Assembly: GCF_013408925.1 (NCBI RefSeq)
Contig: NZ_JACCAB010000001.1
Location: 1,426,001 to 1,490,000, forward strand
From: Pedococcus badiiscoriae
GTDB taxonomy: Bacteria; Actinomycetota; Actinomycetes; Actinomycetales; Dermatophilaceae
Length of the DNA stretch: 64,000 nucleotides
Reading direction: 5' to 3'
Shown here in pieces: positions 24,407 through 31,821 of the stretch. The notes under the pieces were generated by a model. It worked only from the letters and a program-made list of their open reading frames with translations, was not told where the DNA came from and made no database searches. The position numbers and the translations under genes were made by a program. Every line of letters begins with the position of its first letter. Within the stretch, counting starts at the first letter, position 1.

Positions 24407-26031
24407 AGCTGCGCTGGCTTTCGGCGAATGATTCGGGACGGCCGCCCCCACGGTTGCTCGGCCGCCCAAGCCGCCTGCCACCTTTCGATCTGTGTGTCAG
24501 CCTCAACCGGGAGCTTGCTCACGCCGCGCGCCGCGGCCAGGGCGATGAGAGCGGTCGGTTTGTGTACTAGCGGCAGGCGCTGGTATGCCTCCGCGGCGAC
24601 GACGGGATCGAGCTTCCGCCGTTGCGCCAGTGCGAGAATCGCTTGGGCAGCGACGGCGGGGTGTTGGCCGTCTACCTGATCGCGAAGCCACTCAATGTGC
24701 GCGGTGCCGCCACGGGATCCGGTCACGGTGCCCGCGCAGTGACTGACCCAAAGGGCCTGCCACACGCTTACGATACGGCGGTTGCAAACAAGGTCCAGCG
24801 TCTCGCTGATCATCGTGGGCTCATCGGCAGAAAGAGCGGTGAGGTAGTTGCACAACTGTGGCGTCATGTGTGGTTCGCGCACCAAGATGGAGGTGACGTG
24901 GGGCATCGCGGCTGGGTCATTGCCCGCGCCAAGGACAAGAAGCGCCTTTTGGATGAGAGCTGACCTAGTGGTTCGGCTCCACGCAATCCCCGCAGTGGTG
25001 GCTGCATCCTCGTCGTTCCAGTAATGGACGACCAGAGCGGCAGCCTCTAGTTGCGTCGAGGTTGGCTCAAATTCTTCGTCGCCGCCGGAGGGTGGGGGAT
25101 CGATCTCGTCGTCATTTACGCCTGGCGACGTCACCCCGAGGGAATCGCTCTCGTCCTCCTCGGCCGTGTCTTCGTAATGAACTTCGGGAAAGAAGAAGTC
25201 CTCCAACTCGGTGTCGTTTTGGCCGTCCTTGAGAGCCGCAAAGATGTCACGTTCGGCGGAGTCCGTTTCTTTGAGGCTCGCCTCGTAGGTCTCGCGGTGG
25301 GGGGTAGTCGTCTTGGCCTCGTTGAGTACGAGGCCAAGTTCGTGCGCGCTGCGCTCAGCAAGTTCAAGAGCAGCCAGTGCTTCGTTGTACGTCCGGCACG
25401 CGACTCTGAAGTCGTCGGCGTAGCGGACCGTGTCGAACTGACCGCGAAGCAGGCTCCGGCGGATCGGCTCGACATACAGGTCGCCAAGCACGTCCGACGG
25501 CTGAGTCATTTGTGGGAGCCCAAATTTGCGCCTGCTCACCGCCTGCAAAATGCCCAAGGCACCCGTGATAGCCACGTCATCACCGGTCTGCGCAACGACC
25601 TCGTCGGCGAGCCGCTCGTGGTCCACATATTGATAGAACGCCGCAATGTCGGTCTTCAACACAAACTTGCATTCGTCGCGCGTCAGGGGAAACTGCACGA
25701 AGTCGTTGTAGGCTTCCCGTCCACGCTCCGGCCGAGGAACCCGATCCGCGATCAGTGCGACGAGTGCGCGATACAGGAGGCGGTCTTGTAGGGCTATGTA
25801 GGGGAGCGGCCGCGAGCCTCCGCCAGATTTTCTCGCCATGACTGTGTCCATCAGGGCGGGAGTTAGGTCGCGCCTCGCCAGAGACTTGAGTGAAGCCGTG
25901 AGCTCCTTCTTCCTCGGCGTTAGCGCAAGATCGCCGTAGTTGGGGGGCATAAACCTATTGACGGACGCCAGCTCCGCCGCCACGGCGCCTCCGTAATCGA
26001 TTTCGTCGACGAGGGTATTCGGGAGTCGCAT
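24403..26031 (-). CDS. Abi/UG-type reverse transcriptase with C-terminal helical repeats
   Basis: 542 residues. RT motifs are in order: KSGGGSRPLPYIALQDRLLYRAL (69-90 region), catalytic KTDIAAFYQYVDHERL with D128, FGLPQMTQPSDVLGDLYVEPI (170-190), RYADDF with D206-D207, then LGLVLNEAKT. No maturase (X) or HNH domain follows, so it is not a group II intron enzyme. Residues 260-325 are an acidic linker, and 326-535 are repeated helices like the alphaRep part of AbiA/AbiK/UG class 1 enzymes. Ribosome site GGAAGGAA precedes the ATG. The HEPN partner follows directly. A role in phage abortive infection is inferred from the family. Confidence 0.9.
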   Translation of the reverse strand: MRLPNTLVDEIDYGGAVAAELASVNRFMPPNYGDLALTPRKKELTASLKSLARRDLTPALMDTVMARKSGGGSRPLPYIALQDRLLYRALVALIADRVPRPERGREAYNDFVQFPLTRDECKFVLKTDIAAFYQYVDHERLADEVVAQTGDDVAITGALGILQAVSRRKFGLPQMTQPSDVLGDLYVEPIRRSLLRGQFDTVRYADDFRVACRTYNEALAALELAERSAHELGLVLNEAKTTTPHRETYEASLKETDSAERDIFAALKDGQNDTELEDFFFPEVHYEDTAEEDESDSLGVTSPGVNDDEIDPPPSGGDEEFEPTSTQLEAAALVVHYWNDEDAATTAGIAWSRTTRSALIQKALLVLGAGNDPAAMPHVTSILVREPHMTPQLCNYLTALSADEPTMISETLDLVCNRRIVSVWQALWVSHCAGTVTGSRGGTAHIEWLRDQVDGQHPAVAAQAILALAQRRKLDPVVAAEAYQRLPLVHKPTALIALAAARGVSKLPVEADTQIERWQAAWAAEQPWGRPSRIIRRKPAQL

Positions 26032-26676
26032 GGTTCCTTCCGTTTCTTCGGGAATGACTTGGTTGCCTCAGGTCTCGCTCTCCGGCCGTGCCTGGGTCGA
26101 CCGAGCCGCGCCGACGATTAATCGCATTCTGGTCGAATCGCGAAGGGTCCGCCTGGCGGAGTGCGCGACTTCGGTGACTGCCACAGTCAGTGAGGTAGGG
26201 GGCAGAGACGCGTGCTCGGAAGGAGTATCCAGACGATGGTCGCCCAAAGCCGAAGGGCCTGAAACACCAACGCGCGGTGCAGGGTTGGGGGCCTCGTGGA
26301 CAAAGCATCGCTCAAGTTCTTCCCCGGTGCCTTCGTGACGTCACGGGGCAGGCGCTTGGTGGTCGCATCGACCGGGATCACGGAGCCGACCCAACTCGAG
26401 GCTGGCCCTTGTCTGGATGAGTCGTGACCCCCGCACGCTCGTATGTTGTCACGATCGGATGGCGCTTGGGCCTGTTTCTACACATTTGGGAGTCGGTCAG
26501 AGGCTCAACGAGGGCATCGCATCGCGAAGTCGCTGGAGAAACCAGGACGTACCACTGACGAAAGACGCTCACAGCTAACCCATCGAAGGTCTGTGGCCTC
26601 CGTCGTCTCCTGTGCCGAGGGTGTCTCCCGGCTGCATCGGGGAGGTCTGATCGGTGCGCTGCCATGGCCGGATGCC
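26032..26676. other. Gap upstream of the RT gene
   Basis: About 645 bp without a credible gene. Frames on both strands are Arg/Ser-rich and lack ribosome sites. The stretch should contain the RT-HEPN promoter and possibly an RNA used by the RT. I cannot identify either by eye. Confidence 0.5.
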
Positions 26677-26915
26677 TCACGGTCGGCGATGAAGGCGGCG
26701 CATGGCTGGTCGTTCGCGAACGACGGTCCCTCGTCGTCGAACCGGGGTCACCAGACCCTCGGCCTCGAGGAGGGCAACGGCGTTGCGGCCGGTCTTGACG
26801 TTGACCCCGAACTCGCTGCCAGGTCGTCCTGCTTGGCGGAGTGACCCGGGGCTGTACTCGCCCGCTTAATCTCGACGCGCAACTGCGCCGCAAGCACTCG
26901 ATCGCCACGCCGCTC
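26677..26915 (-). pseudogene. Decayed GntR-family regulator (winged-helix part only)
   Basis: Two frames joined give a typical GntR winged helix. RVLAAQLRVEIKR and QDDLAA are in one frame, then EFGVNVKTGRNAVALLEAEG and LVTPVRRRGTVVRERP in the next, ending at TGA after about 45 codons. A single missing base near 26815 separates them. No proper start codon and no effector domain remain. GntR regulators are frequent on actinobacterial integrative elements, so this is probably the element's lost regulator. Confidence 0.7.
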
Positions 26916-26962
26916 CGAGCAAGGAGTGTTAAGAATTACCCGGACCTAACGTCCCGCCTATC

Positions 26963-28450
26963 TCAATCTGCATCGCTTAGACGTGCTTCCAAGGCAGCGG
27001 CGACAGCCTCGAACTCGGCCAGTGCGGCGGTCAGGTCCTCGACGATCTCCCTGGCGATGACCTCGGGTGCGGGCAGGTTGTCGAGATCCTCGAGTGAGTC
27101 GTCCTTGAGCCAAGTGATGTCGAGGTTGGCCTTGTCACGGGCGACGATCTCGTCATATGTGAACGACCTCCAGCGCTCGCTCTCCTGCCGCTCCGACCGA
27201 GTCTCTGACGTCTTGTATGCCGCGACGAAGTCCTCTAGGTCGGCCCGGCGCAGCGGATTCTGCTTCAGGGTGAAGTGCATGTTGGTGCGCAGGTCGTAGA
27301 CCCACAGCCGCTCGGTCCACGCCTTGCTCGGGCGGGCGACCTTCTTGTCGAAGAACAGGACATTGGCCTTGACGCCTTGGGCGTAGAAGATGCCGGTGGG
27401 TAGGCGCAGCACTGTGTGCAGCTCGTAGTCGTCGAGCAGCTTTCGGCGGATCGTCTCGCCTGCTCCGCCCTCAAAGAGCACGTTGTCGGGCAGCACGACG
27501 GCCGCGCGACCGTTGCTGTCGAGGATCGTCATGATGTGCTGGATGAAGTTGAGCTGCTTGTTGCTCGTCGTAGCGACGAAGTCCTGACGTTCGATTTCAC
27601 GGTCCTCGCGGACGTCGCGCCCGTCCGCCCCGACCATTGTGACCGACGACTTGCGCCCGAAGGGCGGGTTCGACAGGACCACAGACCAGCGCCGGCCGGG
27701 GTCGACAATCAGCGAGTCCCCGACCTCGATGAGCGAGTCCCCGTTGGACGTTCCCATGCCGTGCAGGAGCAGGTTCATCGCTGCCAGGCGTGCGGTGCCG
27801 TCGACGAGCTCGTAGCCGCTGACCAGCCCATCGCGGAGGTGGTCGCGCTGCGTGGGAGTCATGGATGCGGCTCCCTGCCCCGCGTGGTCGTGGGCGACGA
27901 GCAGGAATCCTCCCGTGCCGCATGCGGGATCGACGACCGTGTCGGCCACGGTCGGTTGGATGACGTCGACGATTGCCTGGATCAGTGCGCGGGGTGTGAA
28001 GTACTGACCGGCTCCGGATCCCTTGTCCGATGCGCCCTTCGAGAGGAGCTCCTCGTAGGCGTCACCCTTGATGTCCGTCCCTGCTTGTGACCAGTTCTCC
28101 TTGTCGATGAGGTCGACGATCAGACGCCGGAGCTTTGCGGGGTCCTGGATGCGATTCTGGGCCTTGCGGAAGATGGTGCCGATGACGCCCTTCTCGCGAG
28201 CCAGACCGACGAGGATCTTGGTGTAGGTCAACTCGAGCTCGTCACCTTGGGCATCGAGCACCCGCTGCCACGAGTACTCGTCAGGGACGATCTGTTCGGC
28301 CGCGAGCTTCCGCGTCGCGCGCTCGTGAGCCATCTTGAGGAAGAGCAGGTAGGTCAGCTGCTCCGTGTACTCGATGACGCCAACACCGTCATCGCGTAGG
28401 ACGTCGCAGTACGACCACAGCTTGTCGACGAGTCGCCGTGCGTCGGTCAT
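26963..28450 (-). CDS. hsdM: Type I restriction-modification DNA methyltransferase subunit
   Basis: 495 residues. N-terminal helical HsdM domain (LWSYCDVLRDDGVGVIEYTEQLTYLLFLKM), SAM-binding motif I DPACGTGGF (174-182) and catalytic NPPF (261-264) for N6-adenine methylation, preceded by GQYFTPR. It forms M2S with HsdS for host protection and target recognition. It is the last gene of the operon hsdR-hsdS-nuclease-fic-hsdM and overlaps the fic stop by 4 bases, so it is placed after two unusual insert genes. Confidence 0.95.
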   Translation of the reverse strand: MTDARRLVDKLWSYCDVLRDDGVGVIEYTEQLTYLLFLKMAHERATRKLAAEQIVPDEYSWQRVLDAQGDELELTYTKILVGLAREKGVIGTIFRKAQNRIQDPAKLRRLIVDLIDKENWSQAGTDIKGDAYEELLSKGASDKGSGAGQYFTPRALIQAIVDVIQPTVADTVVDPACGTGGFLLVAHDHAGQGAASMTPTQRDHLRDGLVSGYELVDGTARLAAMNLLLHGMGTSNGDSLIEVGDSLIVDPGRRWSVVLSNPPFGRKSSVTMVGADGRDVREDREIERQDFVATTSNKQLNFIQHIMTILDSNGRAAVVLPDNVLFEGGAGETIRRKLLDDYELHTVLRLPTGIFYAQGVKANVLFFDKKVARPSKAWTERLWVYDLRTNMHFTLKQNPLRRADLEDFVAAYKTSETRSERQESERWRSFTYDEIVARDKANLDITWLKDDSLEDLDNLPAPEVIAREIVEDLTAALAEFEAVAAALEARLSDAD

Positions 28451-29460
28451 TTGATCCTCTTACCCTTGATCTTTCGGTACACGTCGACTGCCTTGCCTGA
28501 GCTGCGCCAGACCCCGTCCGAGCCTTGGAATGCGTCCAGCCTTCCTCGCTGAGCCGCCTGCCGAAGGGCCGCAAGACTGAACTCGTCACTCACCAGTGCC
28601 GCCAAGGGCACCATGCGAGCAGGACCAGCGACATTCGGCACGATGAAGCGGTTGAGGTTGTCATACATCGCTCGGGCGAGCAGCTCTCCGAGAGGTCCGT
28701 TGTCGCCATCGTCAGCCTTCTGGAGTGCGGAGAGGTATGCCGCGCGCTGCTGCTTCAGGATGACGACCGGTGGGTAGCCGAGCCGGACGAGTACGAGGTT
28801 CAGGACGAGCCGGCCGCTGCGACCGTTGCCGTCGATGAACGGGTGGATCCGCTCGAACTGGTTGTGGACCCGCGCCAGCATCTCGGGGAGAGGCGAACCG
28901 GGTTGTGGGATACGGAGGCTTTCCTCTTGCGTCCTGAGCTGGTCGACCCAGGCGAGAATCTCCGCATCCACGAGGGTCCACGCCGGCGGCGTCATCCCCG
29001 CCCCGAACGGGTGGATGTCGTGCTGGCGGAAGTTGCCCGGGCCCTCGCCGTCGTGGGCGTCCTGATGCGGAGCAACTTGCCACACTGGGTTCATCGCGAG
29101 GAGATGGATGTTGCGGATCTCGTTGACGGAGAGCAAGGACCCGTCGTGCCAGTCGCCCGGTTCCAACGCCTGTGCGTACACCCACTTGGCGGCGTCGGCG
29201 TAACCCTTGACTTCGAGGTACTCCTTGAGCGGCTTGGCCCCCACTGTCTTGCCACGGTCGAGAAGCTCTTCGACCTCGCGCAGGACCAGGGTGTTGCCTT
29301 CCAGGGCTGTGGAGTGGTGGGCCTCCAGGTGCCATATGTCGGACCAGATTGCCTCGGACTCCTTCGGCGAAGGCAGGCCACCAAGGCGCTCGCGCAGATC
29401 TGCGAGCGCGGAGTCGAGGCGGGCATACACCGTTGCTCGTGATGGTCGACCACGCTGCAC
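28447..29460 (-). CDS. Fic-domain protein (AMPylase family) within the type I restriction operon
   Basis: 337 residues. The inhibitory motif STALEGN (50-56) is N-terminal, marking class II Fic proteins. The catalytic loop HPFIDGNGRSGR (206-217) is intact, with the catalytic His. The C-terminal 90 residues (LVSDEFSLAALRQAAQRGRLDAFQG) look like a small DNA-binding/HTH-type extension. Fic proteins mostly transfer AMP to target proteins. Here it overlaps the hsdM start and follows an AT-rich operator-like gap, suggesting it regulates or is regulated with hsdM. Its target is unknown. Confidence 0.93.
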   Translation of the reverse strand: MQRGRPSRATVYARLDSALADLRERLGGLPSPKESEAIWSDIWHLEAHHSTALEGNTLVLREVEELLDRGKTVGAKPLKEYLEVKGYADAAKWVYAQALEPGDWHDGSLLSVNEIRNIHLLAMNPVWQVAPHQDAHDGEGPGNFRQHDIHPFGAGMTPPAWTLVDAEILAWVDQLRTQEESLRIPQPGSPLPEMLARVHNQFERIHPFIDGNGRSGRLVLNLVLVRLGYPPVVILKQQRAAYLSALQKADDGDNGPLGELLARAMYDNLNRFIVPNVAGPARMVPLAALVSDEFSLAALRQAAQRGRLDAFQGSDGVWRSSGKAVDVYRKIKGKRIK

Positions 29461-29553
29461 GAGTGCTCCCTAAGTTGATATGGGCTTGAGCGAGCTAAAG
29501 TATCTTATCGACTCTGTTGATAGAGCATGAACGTGCCCAATTGATCTAATCAA
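29461..29553 (-). promoter_or_regulatory. AT-rich operator-like region upstream of fic-hsdM
   Basis: An unusually AT-rich 90-bp gap in an otherwise tightly packed operon. It holds repeated GTTGAT-type half-sites (29474-29479, 29516-29521) and the palindrome TTGATCTAATCAA (29541-29553) that overlaps the stop of the nuclease gene. A palindrome plus extra half-sites is typical of an autoregulator operator, and an internal promoter for fic-hsdM is likely. No binding protein is proven. Confidence 0.6.
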
Positions 29554-30485
29554 CTTGCCTCGTAGCTCAAGTGGATTAACGGCTGGGCGCGCGCCAAGTC
29601 CGCCGCGTTGCGCACCCGGATCTCCAGATCGCCAGTCCCGTAGTGCCCGACCTGACGCACGTCTCGCGTGAAGCCCTCGACGAGGTCCACCGTGTCGGGA
29701 TCGACCTTGACGTAGAGAGCCAGCTCACGACTACGGGACAACACCTCCACACACAGGAAGTTCTTGAGCCGGCGGTACGCCACGTAGTACTTGAGCGTCT
29801 TCTGCGTGACGTCGTCACCCAAGGCCGCGGCATAGGCGTCGAGCTCCAGGTAGAGGTCGCGCAGGTCCGGCGGCGACTGCTCTAGGTACTCGGTAACCGT
29901 CTTGTATGTCTGCGACCCCCCGGGAGGGGTCATCGAGGGGGCGACGGCATCAGGCGCGCCGGTCGACGACGTCGCGTCGATCCGGCTGGAGTGGACGAGC
30001 TCGAGGGCTAGGAGCTCGCCAGAAAAGTCCCGGTAGCGCACGAGGTCAATGCTGCGGTTGATCTGCTGGACGGCGTGCTCGTCGTACTTCGTGAACCCGC
30101 TTGCGACGCAGATGAGGCGCGGGTTGCGCCAGTCGATCGCCGCCGCGGCATCGGGCCCAAGGCGATCGTGGACGAGGACCTGGAAGTCGCCACGGTGATC
30201 CATCAGCCAGTCGAGGTAGAACAGGCCTTGGTTGATTACGCTCTCGTTGACGGCGCGCTTGTACTCGAAGATCACCGGGGACGAGTTCTCGTCGATCCCG
30301 ATGGAGTCCATGCGGCCGCCGTGCCTTGGCCCGGTGGAGAACTCCGACTGCAGCAGGCGCACCCCGAACAGCGTCTCCATGTTGTCTTCGATGACTGTCT
30401 GGAGCGACTTCTCCAGCGCAACCGACGCACTTGGCAACTCAGTCGCCGTGCCGTGGATCAGGCGAAACAGCTTGAGGTCAGACAT
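29550..30485 (-). CDS. PD-(D/E)XK-fold protein with DUF5655-like C-terminus
   Basis: 311 residues from MSDLKLFRLIHG; a longer frame is not needed, since this start overlaps hsdS by 8 bases. Residues 25-100 show a nuclease-like core: GRMDSIGIDE (D60) and VIFEYKRA (E74, K76), then NQGLFYLDWL. The C-terminal half (about 205-305) carries the DUF5655 pattern LDAYAAALGDDVTQKTLKYYVAYRR. Such proteins are often found in restriction operons, function unproven. It may act as an accessory nuclease or a DNA-end sensor. Confidence 0.8.
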   Translation of the reverse strand: MSDLKLFRLIHGTATELPSASVALEKSLQTVIEDNMETLFGVRLLQSEFSTGPRHGGRMDSIGIDENSSPVIFEYKRAVNESVINQGLFYLDWLMDHRGDFQVLVHDRLGPDAAAAIDWRNPRLICVASGFTKYDEHAVQQINRSIDLVRYRDFSGELLALELVHSSRIDATSSTGAPDAVAPSMTPPGGSQTYKTVTEYLEQSPPDLRDLYLELDAYAAALGDDVTQKTLKYYVAYRRLKNFLCVEVLSRSRELALYVKVDPDTVDLVEGFTRDVRQVGHYGTGDLEIRVRNAADLARAQPLIHLSYEAS

Positions 30486-31821
30486 CCGCGAGCTCCTCGA
30501 TGACCTCTTGATCGGCATGCCGACCGGTCAGCCTTCCCGAGAACGCGGCGGCAAGCAGCGCCCGACGGAGCCCCAGACACCTGGTCCGCGCCGATTTCAA
30601 CTCTGCTGCCACTCGGTCCACTGACGCGAGCTGGCCGTGCAGCTCCTCAACGATTGCGCGCGATAGGTCCCCTGGAGGGACTATGACGGGCATTCTGCGG
30701 ATCATCGAGAGGCTAATGGAAGCGAGGTTCACGCTCTGCTTGCCGTTGCGCTCGGCCCAGCGCCCCCCGATCGTGTTTGCGGTCCACGAGAGGAAGTACG
30801 GGTCCAAGTCGCCACGGACCCGAGCGCGGAAGACGTGGTTCTGATGGATGCAGTCATCGACCTGTCCCGCCCAAACCCATCCCCGAGCAAGCTTGTCCCT
30901 GTCGCCGCCCTCGTTCAAGAGGACGTCTCCTGGCTCCAGCCTTAGCGCCTCCGCCTTGGAGGGAGCGACGCGAATCGTGGTCACATTCTCGAGTCTGAGC
31001 TCGGCACGCTGAACGTTCGCCACGCGGAGGTAGGGCACCTCAACGAAATCCGGATTGGACTGCTTGTTGGCGTCCTTGGTAACGCCCCCGGCCACGTCCG
31101 CAACCTCGCCGAGCCGGCGCCACGCCCAGCCAACCGGCAACGTGGGCAAGTCACCGTCTCGCGTTCCCGCCTCGATGAGGTCAGGTGCGTGACGCTGGCC
31201 CGAAACGCCTGAGCCTGTGATGGCATCTCTCACGAGTCGCTCACGGAGGACTGCCATACGGCGCTGTGCATCGACCAACCCAGCGTCCGCCGCGTCGAGG
31301 CGGGACAGGTGGTCCTCGAGGATTTCGACGATCCGCCGCTGTTCGTCCAGGCAAGGCAATGGAACTTCGAGGCGCACGTACTCGCTAGCCTTAATGTTCC
31401 GGATGTTGGTGGACGCGGTTTGCATCGTCGCCGTTAAGCCCGAGGCGTGGAAGTGGTTCAGGTAGAAGTGTAGGAACCTAGGTTCGACTTGGTCTTGATC
31501 CGGCCGAAGCAATTGCATGAAGTTGGCACAGATTGAAGGTTCTTCGAGCCCCATCACCAGCCCGACTCGACCGACTGGCGTCGTTGGCCCACCGCCAGAC
31601 TTTTCTAGAAGTAGGTCACCCGGACGCAGTTCGCGTGTGAGCAGTTGGCGCTTGGAGATCGACCGAAGGGCGGCTGTTGAGACGTTCAACCTTCCATGGT
31701 TCTTCAACTCGGTCACGCGAATGACTCTGACGTCGACCTCACCCGAGCCAGCCTCACCACCCCAAACACCACCAATGGTTGTCTCCAAGAGCGCCGCAAG
31801 GGTCGCGCGGTTCCAGCTCAT
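30478..31821 (-). CDS. hsdS: Type I restriction specificity subunit
   Basis: 447 residues with two target-recognition domains. TRD1 spans about residues 1-150, then the central conserved helix (PCLDEQRRIVEILEDHLSRLDAADA). TRD2 begins LPTLPVGWAWRRLGEVADVAGGV and is followed by the distal helix ending in LRRALLAAAFSGRL. The halves recognise the two parts of a split target sequence, which cannot be read from sequence. It overlaps hsdR by 4 bases. Confidence 0.93.
   Translation of the reverse strand: MSWNRATLAALLETTIGGVWGGEAGSGEVDVRVIRVTELKNHGRLNVSTAALRSISKRQLLTRELRPGDLLLEKSGGGPTTPVGRVGLVMGLEEPSICANFMQLLRPDQDQVEPRFLHFYLNHFHASGLTATMQTASTNIRNIKASEYVRLEVPLPCLDEQRRIVEILEDHLSRLDAADAGLVDAQRRMAVLRERLVRDAITGSGVSGQRHAPDLIEAGTRDGDLPTLPVGWAWRRLGEVADVAGGVTKDANKQSNPDFVEVPYLRVANVQRAELRLENVTTIRVAPSKAEALRLEPGDVLLNEGGDRDKLARGWVWAGQVDDCIHQNHVFRARVRGDLDPYFLSWTANTIGGRWAERNGKQSVNLASISLSMIRRMPVIVPPGDLSRAIVEELHGQLASVDRVAAELKSARTRCLGLRRALLAAAFSGRLTGRHADQEVIEELADV

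Noticed and set aside
24403..26031. Group II intron or retron interpretation of the RT
   Set aside because: No maturase X domain, HNH endonuclease or domain V/VI-like RNA was seen downstream; the helical repeats and HEPN partner point to Abi/UG enzymes instead.
26378..26908. 176-codon minus frame MAIECLRR... and a plus frame at 26443-26844
   Set aside because: Low-complexity Arg/Ser/Pro composition; the real signal in this stretch is the frameshifted GntR winged helix in other frames.
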